This document shows positions 27,424-54,446 of a stretch of 64,000 bases of DNA, in pieces. Numbering within the stretch: position 1 is the first letter of the stretch; each line of letters begins with the position of its first letter. The position numbers and the translations under genes are program-made. The stretch is from Anisus vortex. Its lineage: Eukaryota > Mollusca > Gastropoda > Planorbidae. The stretch lies in the NCBI GenBank assembly GCA_949126835.1, contig OX421492.1, positions 43,054,998-43,118,997 of the forward strand, read 5' to 3'. The notes under the pieces were generated by a model, which was not told the DNA's origin, searched no databases, and worked only from the letters and a program-made list of their open reading frames with translations.

Positions 27424-29267
27424 TTAAGCTAGCTCTGCTAGAAAAAAAATAAAACTTGTTTTCAGTTTCAAGCACATCTCTAGATTGTTATTTGTTAGTT
27501 GGCTTCTTCCTTTACTTTTTATTATATCCATACAAGAGAACGTCTGCTCGCACGAATATGTTGACCCTAAGATCGTCAGCACTCCAAATGCCAACTTCTT
27601 CACCTCACAGTAGCATTCTGGAAGACTATTCCATGCGTCAAATATAGAGCTGTCCAGTTGTGCAGAGTGACGTGCATGCTTTTCTGGACGTCCAACTCTT
27701 CTAACTTGCTCTTGAGTTCTGTGAACTTTTGACTTCACAAGAGTTTGGTTTTCAAATCCAACAATTGCATTTGAAGCGAACCAGCATCAATTCCAAATGG
27801 CTCAATGTCGATCTCATTTGTATTTGTGTTGAGAGGATCTACTTTGAACGCTAGAGTACTTGCGTTTGTTTTTTAATTGCTCAAATCTCTCAGTGAATAA
27901 GCTTACATCATTCAATTTGTTTATAGCGACGCTGAAGTAATTCGTGTCAATAGTTGCATTGGTTTCATCGCGATATTGCTTCAGATTTTTTAAATAAAGT
28001 AATTTACCGCACTCCATGTCTTCGACATAAAGAATAATTTAATTAAAAAAACAAGCCACTTCTTCGAACAAGACATAGGCTGGGTTTCCCTTTGCTTGCA
28101 GTTTTACATTTAGCTTTTTTAGTTTATTTGTGATATCCACCATGAAGTTGAATTTTTGCAGCCATTTGTCTTCTTTCAATTCGGGATGGACAATACCTTT
28201 TTAATTAAAGGATGATTTTATTTCACTCAAGCAAGAAGCAAAACGTTTCAATACGTTACCCCTGGAAAGCTATCGCACTTTATTATGCAGAAGTAGGCTA
28301 GGTCATAATACTGGCTTTCTATTTCTTCAAGAAATTCCTAAAATTCGCGTTGGTATAGTGCTTTTGCCCAAATGCTGTTAATGATCTTAATTACAAAGTT
28401 CATGACCTCAACTATTTCGGCTATTTGGGCTCAAAGCGCTTCTTGATGAATTATGTAGTGAAACTTTAAAATTTTGTGAGTTTTTTTTGGACGAAGAATC
28501 GTTGTTATCCCTTTATGTATTCCGGTCATACTTCTGGCTCCATCAGTTGCCATGGAACGTCATTAATTTATCTCGATTTCACAGTCATCCAGGCATTTGT
28601 GCACAGCATTTGCTATATCTTCTCCACGAGTTTGTCCTGAGAGCGGCAGCAATCCTAGAAGTAGAAGTTCTTCTTTTGGACCTTGGGACGACATATAGCC
28701 TACCTGACAAAAGGGTAATTTGTGCCGTATATTTTATGTCGCAAGACTCATCCATAGCAAGTTCAATGTCTTCCACTTGCACATGTGCTACATTTGAGGA
28801 CAGTTTAGAAGTTCTATCTTGTACTGTTTTAGCAGATAATGGCAAATCTTTGATTTTCTTCATGATTTCTGTTTTGTTTTTGAAATCACCAAACAGTTCT
28901 TCAGCTCCACGTATGAAACTATTGTTGACATACTCACCATCTGTGAATGGTTTCCATCTTTTTTTTGCAATCAATAGTGATATTGCAAAACTTGCAAGAT
29001 TTAGATTATTTGAAGATTGTGCCCAGTTACTTAACATAGAGCTCGACTATTGTTTTTGTTTTTGAAGCTCTTTAATAGCCTCTTTCTGTGCGTCACCGGT
29101 TGGATATTTAGCTGCGAACTGGGTATGTTTTGTAGTGAAGTGTCTCTCGAATTTGACTTCTTATTGTGTGCAAGTTTTTCTTGGCAAATGAGACAAGTCG
29201 GAAGGTCGTCTGTGTTGCCTATGAACACAAACGACTCCGTCCAATCTTGAAACCGTGTTTCTCGCAA
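27424..29267 (-). pseudogene. Decayed hAT transposase, GTF2IRD2-like
   Basis: Fragments in different frames on the minus strand. 29267-29031 has a zinc-finger-like start (CLICQEKLAHNKKSN). 29037-28585 is a central part with YTAQITLLSG. 28017-27814 is a short central piece. 27738-27424 holds the C-terminal dimerisation motif (STYSCEQTFSCM, then RSQLTNNNLE). Stops and frameshifts separate them, so no functional protein is expected. The family call comes from recalled similarity of these motifs to GTF2IRD2-type hAT proteins. The plus-strand frame 28487-29065 is a shadow of this gene. Confidence 0.8.
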
Positions 29268-30534
29268 GCAATTAAATTAACACACACGCAACCGTGCTCC
29301 GAGGAAGACTGCCTGAAGACTGAACACTACCATCCGCTGTGTTGCTGGCTGGGTGGTAGTATATATTATTACAAGGCAATTTATTCACCATAATAAATCA
29401 TGGATGAGACCTTCTATTTATATCACACAAGTATAATTATAATTTATAATGTTATTACGGCTAGAGCCCCCATTCAATTTATGAAAATGATAGTTATAGT
29501 ATTGTTATTGTTAGTGTGAGTATCCTTGTATTAGTGAAGATCTTATTATATCATTCTGAAGTTTATTTGTAGTTGTCTAGAGTATTCCTGGTTCTTATAA
29601 TCCCCTGGCAATTCACATAGCGTAGTTTTAGAGTTTTCAGTTGATTTACTTCATGTATAATTATTTATGTGGCTCATATTATACAGCAAGAACCTCGATG
29701 TTGAGTTGTAGTGTAGATTATTAATATAGTTGAATAAATATTACACATACACACATGTATATAACTTTGAAATATTGACGTTAACCAAGTTGTGTAGAAA
29801 GCAACGATAAATTTGGTTTAATTTACAACATCAATCCAGTAGGAATCCAAATAATATTATATACACAATCAAGAAATACACATATTCCAATTAGTAATGA
29901 ATATCCTCAATGAACATATAGCATTGTAATTAAATAGTAGAATAATAAATTTTCCATAATACAACTCAAATAGAAACGATACTCAGAGCGGAGAATATTT
30001 GATGTTACTAGATCGAATGTACGCCAAGAACTAAACTAAAAGTGTCGAATCGCGTAGAAATATATTATGGGTCAATCGTTGAAAAATCCAGCCAGCCTAG
30101 TGACACGAATATTTTAATCAAGCCTGCGTGCTGACTGCGTGATCAGATTGTTTTTTTATTAAGAACAAGCAATAATGCTCTAACAAAATAAGGAGAGACC
30201 GGACGGCCTTGACACGCTGTAGGTGCATGGGCAGTTCATGTTTTTATCGAGGTTAATAAAAAAACAATATTTTAATGCTCAAATTAGGTTAGGAAAAACC
30301 CGGGGGGGGGGGGGAACTTTGAGCTGAGAAATATTTTATATCGTTTAAACGCAATTCGCTTAAATGATTTAGTTGGTTTATTAACATTACAATGTAGGGA
30401 ATTTACGTTTCGTAACAATATAGTGACTAGCGGCTGTCTGCTGTCCGTCTACTCTCTACTCCACCTATTCTCACTGTTTTCTATCGGGTGTTTTTATCCT
30501 GTTTGCAGTAGGCCTCTCTCTCTATATATATAGG

Positions 30535-30713
30535 CAGGGGCGAAGGGGGGGGGGGCTTAGCCCCCCCCCCCCTCCCCGGAATTTAAACAAAATATCTTTT
30601 TCAGAAGATTTTTTAAAATATGTACTAAATTCAAAAAAAATTTGGTAAATGTTTGTCACGCAAAAGTTCAGCCCCCCCCCCCCCCCTGGAAAAAATTTCT
30701 GGCTTCGCTCCTG
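30535..30713. mobile_element. 179-bp MITE nested in the hAT element
   Basis: The ends are caggggcgaag and its inverse cttcgctcctg. Flanks tatatagg and tatattgg match at 7 of 8 bases, consistent with a hAT-type target duplication. The interior carries facing poly-G and poly-C tracts that could fold back. Confidence 0.75.
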
Positions 30714-31381
30714 TATATTGGCCTATATAGAGTCTATATATTTATGCAGTAAAATATTTTTTTAAGTTTTGAAAATAAAATAATATAATTATTAATATTT
30801 GTGCATGGCACTGGAGAGCCGCATATTGACACAAAAAGAGCCGCATGCGGCTCGCGATCCGCAGGTTGCCTACCCCTGTGGTAGGGCTTTCATTCGAGTT
30901 TGAGACCCCTGATCTATATAATATAATAATATTATTTGTCTTTTCCATGTAAATTAAATAATAGGACTCTGTCGTATTTAATATACGTAAAAAAATTCAG
31001 CGAATTTAATCTGTCAAATACATTTCTCCCTAAGCAACATATTATTATAACTTTTTTGCTTTGTTTTGTTATATTGAATTGTTTTCATCTACTTGCATCA
31101 TTATCATGCCGGTAAGGGCGCGGCCATTTTTACCAAGGATAAAAGTAAAAGCTCTTTGGGATAAGGATACTATAATAGTAATTAATTATTTGGTCTTCAT
31201 AATACTTTTTCGTCAATAAATATTGATAAGCAGGACATATAGAAAAAGCTAATAGAAAACAAATGACATTTTAAAAAAGATTTTCTCATGGGTAGGCAAG
31301 AAATATATTTCGTAAAATCCTAAATCCTTTCGCACAATTCCATTGTGACGTTTTATAGAAGTTAAATTTTTTTAAAGGCTG

Positions 31382-45805
<14,424 letters not shown>

Positions 45806-47287
45806 GTTATTGAAGACATTCTTTTTCTACGCTCTCGTGTACTTAATTTAAACTTATTTAATTTTATATCAACTTAACAGAGTTTTCATGGTACTCTTTC
45901 AATGTTGATATTTCCAGAAAAAATGTATTTTCTTGCTATTCTTTGGTTGTGGTTGAATTGATTAGAAATAAATTCTCTTTTGAAAGTATCTTTATTTTAC
46001 ATGTCAGTTTGGTTACAAAGTCTACAGATGTCTTTCATTTTACATATAAAATCTAGTGCATGACTGATTTTTTATTTTTTCTACTCTGTTTAAAATAACA
46101 TCTTAAGTAACAATGGTGGTGGTAAGAAAAAAATACCATTGTAATATTGAACTTTGTTGATAGGAGAATTAAACATTTTAGTTTGAAAGAGATTTAGTTT
46201 AAACAAAATTATAGAGTAATTAGAGTATTGGCAACTCACTTGAAATAAAAAAGAATTCACTGATTTGTTTCAGAAAATTTTACTAAGCTTTTTTCTGTTT
46301 CTTTTTTTGCTCATTTTAATTTATGAATTTTTATTTTCTTTATTTTTTTTCAGGTGCTATAAGGGGGTGGTGATGGTGCACAAACAACATTTTTTACTGT
46401 AACATTTAGCAATGGGAATGGCATTTGAACATTTTTCTTGTAATTAATCATTGAACTTTCTTTTTTTGTTCTCAAAACACTCAACTACAGTAATTGGGTA
46501 ATACTTAACTAACAAGAAAATGTTACAAAAGTAAAAAAAAAGTTTTTCATTATGAATTTTCTCTATCTTGAAACATTTCAGGCTAATTTTGTCTGTGCAT
46601 AAAAATTTGAAAACATTTTTGAGTGTGTTTGCAATAAGCTAAAGTTTGTAAAAGAAATACTTGAAGGCTTACTTATATATTTTATATTTGTTCATGTGTT
46701 CAAACTAACTGTTCAATGAATGGAATACAGTAACAACTTTGTTTCTAACATGTTAACTTCAAATATTTTGTTTTGCATAAGAAAGTTGCTGAGAGAAATT
46801 ACATGTATTGGACATTCAAGAAATAATGCTTGCAAATTGCTTCTGTTTGCATTTTGTCTGTCTCTAGATCGAATTAATAATATACTCTGTATTACAATGA
46901 AATATTAAATCATTTCAAGCTTAATTTCATTCTGTGTTATTAATTTCTTTTGGAGTATTACATTAAAATCAGTAACTAGTGAATTCAGAAATAGTTACCA
47001 GTACATATTTATCAATAAAATGTGTACTTTACATTTACATAAACATGTTTAAAACTTTCATGTATAGATGTATTTAAAACCAGATACGCTAATATGGTGA
47101 TTGTCAATGGAGGCTATTTACAATAGATAATACCGCACACTGGGATTATCTGGGCTAGAGCAATGATTTAATCTGACACAGTAATGTGTTGTTTGCTCAC
47201 CCATGGGCTAACCCTAAAATACAACATCGACAACTTGTCAAGTGCCTATAAACAAGAACGGTCTTTCTATGCTATCAATAGGCCTAC
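45806..47287. other. Intergenic AT-rich DNA after GARS
   Basis: Holds the probable GARS polyadenylation signal at about 45967 and another AATAAA near 47014. No exon, RNA gene or clear repeat was seen. Confidence 0.5.
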
Positions 47288-47295
47288 TTAAAAGA

Positions 47296-47953
47296 CACTG
47301 AGCTCTAATATATGGAGTGCTCAAAGGAAGTAAATTGTAGGAGAAAATGCGGACTTTTTAATATAGATAGGTGCACCCTGTCCTGAACTATATATACATA
47401 AAATTTGAAAACGGTTTAATGGTTTAATTATCTCCCTTCAATTAAATTCTCCAAATTTGATGTTCGTGATACCAAACGAGTTAATTGTTTTAATATAACT
47501 AGTGTACTTCTGCATAAAATTATTCTTTTACAAATTAAAATTGTGGATTAATGATATAAATTAGCGTCTAAATAATACATATATACTATTATACATTAAA
47601 ATTACTTACTCAGTTAATTAACATATATAAGCGTATGTGGTATTCAAAGAATTATTCAGACAAATGATCAACCATTTCATCTTTGTAGCCTACTTGACAA
47701 AAAAATGAAGCCGGTACTTATTTAAATTAACACAACACTAGTATAAGAGAGTATATATAAAGTCTATATAAAATAGTTAATTTTTATCAAATTACAATGA
47801 CGCAATTACAAAAAGTTTTCAAATTTTATGTAATTTTATGTATATATAGTTCAGGACAGGGTGCACCTATCTATATTAACAAGTCCGCATTTTCTCCCAT
47901 TTTTTCTTCTCTATTTTAATTGCTTGAGCACTCCATGTATATATAGCTCAGTG
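47296..47953. mobile_element. 658-bp long-inverted-repeat (foldback) element
   Basis: Roughly 120 bp at each end are near-perfect inverses. The outer ends are cactgagct and agctcagtg, and the inner part includes gataggtgcaccctgtcc. Both flanks read ttaaaaga (47288-47295 and 47954-47961), a perfect 8-bp target duplication as in hAT elements. The interior is AT-rich with no coding frame. Downstream, 47962-49540 shows no gene. It contains a segment near 48540-48660 with two TGACGTCA-like octamers. Confidence 0.88.
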
Positions 47954-49544
47954 TTAAAAGACCACAAGAAAAAAAAAAGGTTGTGTACATAGCCAGTGCA
48001 ACAAAGTTGACAACTTTTGATTTTTTACATACCTTAAATTAGCTAAACACAGGCTAGAAATACCACTGTCTTGATGATGAAGTAAACATGCAGTGAGAGT
48101 TTTTTTCGCCGGGTTAACTTAGTTGAATAGGTCAGCAATAATTGGCCTATAATTTAGCTGACAGTGGTTTCTTGCAACACCAGAATATAATATTATATTT
48201 GATTTATTTCTTTGCACGTGTGACCAAAACAAATGCATATTAATGATAATGATAATGCTCTGATATTGAAGATGTCCAAAAGTGCTACAAAAACCAGGTC
48301 TAAATATTAGGTCACGGTTAAATATATCTTAATATTTATTGGCCAGACACAAAATAACCTAGATCTATTTACGCTTACTTTCTAGGACTTTCATTATTAC
48401 AGAAACTTGCACTAAATTATATTCAGAATAGACTGATGGGGAAAAGGCCAAATGGTATGGAGGGGTGATTTTCTATGAGTAATTTATAACTAGTTATAAA
48501 TTAGTCAGGTAGATCTATATATTATAATAAAAGTGCTATGTACGGACGGGGGTAAAAATAGGGCAAGGGGCGGTCCATAAGTGACGTCACCCACCCACCA
48601 GGTCAAACATTCTGGCCAGGGGTAGAGGGTTGTTAAACAATGTGACGTCAAATCGAACAATTTCGCATCTTGAAATGAAATGTTCACTGAAACAAATCTC
48701 ACTCAACTATAAAGTCAGTAATATTGTGTTAAATCATAATTATACTTCTTATTATAAATAGCTTTGGAGGGGAGGGGCAAATAGAGCAAAATATGGGAGG
48801 GGGGGATAGTGGAAGGTGGGGATTGGAATAGTGCAACGTGAAGGGGGGGGGGGCAGCAATACCTGGTAAATTCTGAATGCTGGAAAATTTGTATCCTAAA
48901 CTCCAATTATCACTTGTAAATATTTGGTATTAAACAAATTAGTTTAAGCTTAATCCAATACTCGTACATTAGCCTTTTACAAAACTTGTAGGCTATATTT
49001 TAATTTTCAGAAAAAATCTGTCTTTAGCAAAAGATTGTAAATATGTCTCATGAATTAAATTTAAACACAACTTAACCTTGACATTGAAGACAGCTGATCA
49101 AAACAATCACGCAGCATGTTCATTTCTATTGAAAGCCAAAGTCATCACAATTTAAAACATCAGAAACTAGACATAAATTAATATGCTATAGTAAATACAT
49201 TGAACATTTTGCAAGGTATATTAATTTTAAAGCAAACTCTATGAACTCTATTTAAAGATAATGGGTTAACTTGGAACAAAAAAAAAAGAAGCTTACACTG
49301 AATGCCAAGAGAGAGGCGATGTGACTGCGCGTGCCTGTGAGTCTGTTCCTAAGAAAACCATTAAATATCATGTGTTCAAAAGCGTTCTAGACGATGTAGG
49401 CATATTTCAGCAAATGGAGGACATTTTGAACCTGTTCGACATTACAACATTATCAGTAATGGCCGCCCATAAACAGTGTCACGCGATTCTGGTCAATTTG
49501 TACCCCCTTCCCTCCCTTTCATCCTTTATTATCACAAGTCGGCA

Positions 49545-49880
49545 CATTAGAACATCACGAAAAACATTAGAACATCATCATTAATTCTTTGAACATCTGC
49601 TACATTAGAACATCATCATAAATTCTTTGAACATCTGCAACATTAGAACATCATCATTAATTCTTTGAACATCTGCTACATTAGAACATCATCAGTAATT
49701 CTTTAAACATGATCAACATTAGAATATCATCAGTAATTCTTTGAACATCTGCAACATTAGAACATTATCAGTAATTTTTGGAACTTCTGCAACATTAGAA
49801 CGTCATTAGTAATTATTTGAACATCTGCAACATTAGAACATCATCAGTAATTCATTAAACATCGTCAATATTAGAACATT
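49545..49880. repeat. 38-bp tandem array, about eight degenerate copies
   Basis: Units contain 'acattagaacatcatca' and 'attctttgaacatctgc' with period 38. The array stops about 45 bp before the LTR retrotransposon. Confidence 0.85.
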
Positions 49881-49926
49881 AAAACAGGAAAAAAATCCAG
49901 AATTAGGGTCTTATGATCTTATGCGT

Positions 49927-50199
49927 TGTTACGTACTTTGCCCTCTTTTCCCAGCTATCCCCTTATAGCTGACCTCTACTTTCATTGGTTGAGGCCAGTG
50001 AGTGGCTAGAGTGTGTGAATGTGTCACGAGTGGACACGGGTGCTTACTTTTTAAGTCGTCGTATTGTGCGGTTGTGCTTCTGTTGTTATGTACTTGTTTT
50101 ATTGAATTAAAGAGTTCTTTTTCATTGAAAAGTAATGAGTCGACTTGAGAATCCATAAGAATTAATCTAATAACCATACCCCTAGATCAACGCGTTACA
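49927..50199 (+). repeat. Left LTR
   Basis: Starts tgttacgtac and ends acgcgttaca. It contains an attaaaga stretch near its middle that could be a promoter or polyadenylation element. Confidence 0.9.
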
Positions 50200-50286
50200 A
50201 TTGGAGTCTCGTCCGAAAAGCAATTGATGCAGTCGTCTGGAAAAACTGTGAGTAACATTAACATTACATTATAATGGAGTCACCGA

Positions 50287-52683
50287 TAACAGACTATTCC
50301 ATCTCCAAAGAGTAATATTCAGCTGGAGTTAGCCAAGATTGAACTAGCAAAATTTGAAATGGAACTAGCTAGTAAGGAGAGGTTGGAAAAAGAAAAACTA
50401 GCAAAATTTGAAATGGAACTAGCTAGTAAGGAGAGGTTGGAAAAACTAGCAATGGAAGAACGATTAGCCAAACTGGCTATAGAAGAGAAAATGGTACAAC
50501 AACAGATAAAACAAGAAGCTATTCCTAAACAAACTCAAATAAATGATCTTTTCAGGTACATAAAATGCGTTCCCAAATTCAATGAAAATGAACCTGTTGA
50601 CCAGTATTTTGTCCGTTTTGAAAGAGTAGCCACAGACTTTCCGTTCCCAAAAGAAAAATGGGCTGTACTCGTCAGACAAGCACTCACTAAAGTCGCTAAC
50701 GGCAAAGCACGAGAGGTCATAGTTTTATTGAAAGACGAATAGTTTGATAATTACCAAGATATCAAAGAAGCCATCATTAGAAGATACGAATCTGTACCAA
50801 AAAGTCATAGAGAGATGTTTAGAAAACCCACAATAGAGAACGCCGACGACCTAAATACCCAGCAGAAACAACTCACTGAGACATCTCAACAAATCGTGTG
50901 TCAACATTGTAAAAAAGTAGGTCACGCACGAGGAGACTGCTGGTTAACAAACAAGAAAGGTTTAAAACAACCAAACAAAGAAATCGGAGCTTCTGAGAGA
51001 AGTGAAAGTGTAACACTACAGCCTGTGTGTCAAAACTGTAACAAAATCGGTCACGCACTAAAAGACTGTTGGTTTCTCAAAAAGAAAGTTTCAAAGCACT
51101 CAGAAAATAAAATGGGAGCTTATGATATGATTGAAGGTCAATTAAAGCCAAAGCCTGTGTGTAAGAACTGTGATAAACTAGGTCACACACTAGAGGACTG
51201 TTGGTTTATGGAAAAAAGAAAAGATTCACAGCAAATAGAACACGTAATGGGAGCCAATTTTCGTCAATCACCTATAAAGGTAGAAACGTGCAAGGTTATC
51301 CAGTGTGCTGATGAAGGAAAGGAAAGTAAATCAGAAAGTCCACCAATTAAAGAATTGTCACCTTCTATATCTAAAGGCGAAATAAAAGATTCACAGCAAA
51401 TAGAACACGTAATGGGAGCCTACTGTCATCAATCACCTATAAAGGTAGAAACGTGCAAGGTTATCCAGTGTGCTGATGAAGGAAAGAAAAATAACTCAGA
51501 AAGTTCATCAATGAAAGAATTGTCACCTTATATAACTAAAGGCGACATAAAAGATTCACAGCAAATAGAACACGTAATGGGAGCCTATTGTCGTCAAACT
51601 CCTATAAAGGTAGAAACGGTCAAGGTTATCCAGTGTGCTGATGAAAGAAAGAAAAAAAACTCAGAAAGTTCTTCAATGAAAGAATTGTCACCTTCTATAT
51701 CTAAAGGCGGCATAAAAGATTCACAGCAAACAGAACACGTAATGGGAGCCTACTGTCGTCAACCTACTACAAAGGTAGAAACGGTCAAGGTTATCCAGTG
51801 TGCTGATGAAAGAAAGAAAAATAACTCAGAAAGTTCTTCAATGAAAGAATTGTCACCTTCTATATCTAAAGGCGGCATAAAAGATTCACAGCAAACAGAA
51901 CACGTAATGGGAGCCTACTGTCGTCAACCTACTACAAAGGTAGAAACGGTCAAGGTTATCCAGTGTGCTGATGAAAGAAAGAAAAATAACTCAAAAAGTT
52001 CTCCAATTAAAGAATTGTCACCTTTTATATCTAAAGGCTACATATCGATCTCAGATAATAGAGAAATAACTACAAAGGTAGAACCTGGTAAGGTAAACCA
52101 GTGTGCTGATAAGAAGATAGAAACTTCATTTGAAAAGAAGATAGAAACTTCAACTCTTGACGAATTTTCGCTATTTACATCTGAAGATACAACTAAGCTA
52201 CAAAAACCAGTTAAAATCCTAAAGGATACCGGTGAATCAATGTCCCTGAGTCTAGAGGGTATATTATCACTCTCTGAACAAACATATACTGGACAAAAGG
52301 TACTAATAAAAGACACTGAGATGCGACACGTGGAAATTCCGCTTCAACGCATTCATCTTACGTCCGAACTTATTTCCGGTCCAGTGATTGTAGGAAATAA
52401 ACCTACACTTCCATTTGACGGTATCTCTGTCATAATTGGAAATGACTTAGCAAAAGGCTGTGTAAAGCCAGAACTGATAGTGACTCATAATCCTGAAGTC
52501 AACAGTAAAGAAGTAGAAGATACTGAACTGTACCCTATTTATGCCATCACCCGAGGCATGAATCAAAAAGACAATAGGGGCAAGGCGCCTGGTGGACCAG
52601 CCAAAAATGACAATACTCGGAGCGAAATCGACTTGAAAGCTACCTTCTTTTCCAGGTTGGTAGAACCACCTGTAGACAATTGA
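50287..52683 (+). pseudogene. Retrotransposon Gag-protease region with one nonsense codon
   Basis: One frame runs from about 50287 to a TGA at 52681, broken by a TAG at 50740-50742. The start is a Lys/Glu-rich coiled-coil-like stretch (ELASKERLEK repeated). Three CCHC zinc knuckles follow at about 50899, 51028 and 51160 (CQHCKKVGHARGDC and similar). Five 165-bp repeats span 51220-52044. The aspartic-protease-like part follows, with the active-site motif reading DTGE where DTGA is usual. It ends just before the integrase in the same frame. Confidence 0.85.
51220..52044 (+). repeat. Five tandem 165-bp coding repeats in the Gag-protease linker
   Basis: Units begin with the codons for KDSQQ at 51220, 51385, 51550, 51715 and 51880. 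Each encodes 55 residues containing EHVMGA, VIQCADE and KELSP. Units four and five are almost identical, so the array expanded recently. The role is unknown. Confidence 0.9.
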
Positions 52684-54420
52684 GGAGATAAGTTATCTCC
52701 CAGGCAGCAACTAATCCAAGAACAACAGAAAGATACAGAGCTGGAAAGGCTGCGTGAGAGTGTTGTGGCTGAGTCTGACGTGAGAGATGGCCCTGTGCAA
52801 TATTTTGTACAAGGTCGAATGCTGATGAGGAGTTGGAGACCTCGGGATGCTGCGCCAGAGGATAGATGGAGAGTGGTGGAGCAAATTGTGGTTCCGGTGA
52901 GGTACCGAGAGGACATTCTTGAGGTAGCGCATGACTCGCCCTTTTCGGGTCATTTGGGGATAAACAAAACATATCAACACATATTGTCCCACTTTTATTG
53001 GCCTGGGTTGAAACGTGACGTCACCGCCTACTGTAAATCGTGCGAATCATGTCAACTCATAGGCAAGCCGAACAAGACAATACCAGTTGCGCCACTACAG
53101 CCCATCCCTGCTTTTGGCGAACCTTTCTCGCACATTATCATCGACTGCGTGGGACCCCTTCCCAAATCTAAATCAGGTCACAAATACTTGCTGACTATGA
53201 TGTGTACCGCAACTAGGTATCCAGTAGCGGTGCCCCTTCGCAGTATCAACGCAGAGAAAATAGAAGAGACGTTAACCGAGTTTTTCACCCGGTATGGTCT
53301 GCCTAGATCGGTGCAAACCGACCAAGGAACCAACTTTACTTCCAAACTTTTTCAACAAGTTCTAGATCGATTGAAGATACAACATAGAATGTCAACGGCA
53401 TACCACCCAGAAAGCCAGGGAGCGCTAGAGCGTTTCCACCAAACCTTAAAGATAATGTTAAAAACTTATTGTCATGACCATCAGAAAGATTGGAACAAAG
53501 GAGTGCCATATGTGCTCTTTGCTGCCCGTGAAGCGATACAAGAGTCCCTGGGCTTTAGTCCATTCGAGTTGGTTTTTGGACACACCGTCAGAGATCCATT
53601 AAAACTGCTTAAAGAAGCCTGGACAGATGAACAAACCGAGACAAGAGGACTCATTGACTATGTAGATAAGTTTAAAAATCGTTTGTTCAATTCTTTTGTA
53701 TTTGCTAGAGACAATTTAAAACAAGCCGAGCGCAAAATGAAAACTGTTTTTGATAAAAAATCACGAGTTCGCACATTTGCGCAAGGGAAAAAAGTGCTTT
53801 TATTTCTCCCCACCAACACTCACCCCCTTTCTGCTAAATACTTCGGTCCATACGAAGTAGACTCAAAGGTCAGTGAGGTCAACTACGTGATCAAAACGCC
53901 TGATAGAAGGAAAGAGAAACGTCTTGTCCATGTTAACATGATCAAACCTTATGTGGGTAGGGAAACGGTGGAAGGTAAACATTCCCCTCCAACTCACCCA
54001 ATGTCACCTATTGTTGTTGAGCCTGACGAACAACACTGTGAAATTGACCGTAAATTTAGTGGGTGTAAACTAAAAAACTCCACTGTGCTTGAGAACATTG
54101 ATGAAAAACTTAAACATTTAAAAATGTCAGAGAGCAATGTCATCAAGTCCATTATTCTAGAATACCCTATGTTATTCAATGATGTTCCTACTAGAACACA
54201 CTTGATAGAACATGATGTCATTTTGAATGAGAATATTTCTCCCATAAAACAACACCCGTATCGAGTTAACCCTAACCAGTTAGCTATTATTCAGAAAGAG
54301 ATCCAATACATGTTAGATAATGATATCATCACCCAAAGCTGTAGCGATTGGAGTTAACCATGTCTCATGGTTCCAAAAGCGGATAGGTCAGCCGCTTTTG
54401 TACTGATTACCGCAAACTAA
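52684..54420 (+). pseudogene. Retrotransposon integrase followed by a truncated RT start
   Basis: Continues the Gag-protease frame after the TGA. Integrase has the HHCC finger (HDSPFSGH .. CESC, about 52930-53060) and the D-D-E core (IIIDCVGP, TDQGTNF, ESQGALE), then a GPYEVDS-type C-terminal domain. It then enters the RT N-terminus (PIKQHPYRVNP .. DNDIITQSCSDWS) and reaches a TAA at 54355-54357. Beyond it, RT-like codons (CLMVPKADRS, then in another frame FCTDYRKLN) continue to about 54446, where homology stops. The RT catalytic core is absent. Confidence 0.88.
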
Positions 54421-54446
54421 ATGCAGTAACTAAAACTGCATTGTGA

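Larger units (their letters stand above)
27202..30880 (-). mobile_element. hAT (Charlie-type) DNA transposon, 3.7 kb
   Basis: The left end (27203) reads caggggtcggcaacc and the right end is its imperfect inverse, ggttgcctacccctg, ending at 30878. Flanks are gtagggca and gtagggct, a 7-of-8 match consistent with the 8-bp target duplications of hAT. The subterminal 'gagccgcatgcggctcgcg' near the right end is palindromic. A decayed transposase lies at 27424-29267 and a 179-bp MITE is nested at 30535-30713. The stretch 29270-30530 holds no coding signal that I can see. Confidence 0.8.

Noticed and set aside
28487..29065. 192-residue plus-strand frame
   Set aside because: It is antisense to the decayed hAT transposase and has no domain of its own.
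49321..49584. 87-residue frame as an exon, perhaps of CTH
   Set aside because: No CTH motif or clear splice context. Part of it resembles a dispersed repeat, and the end runs into the 38-bp tandem array.
49545..49880. Regular repeats considered as a CRISPR array
   Set aside because: Units are contiguous 38-bp tandem repeats without distinct spacers, and the genome context is eukaryotic.
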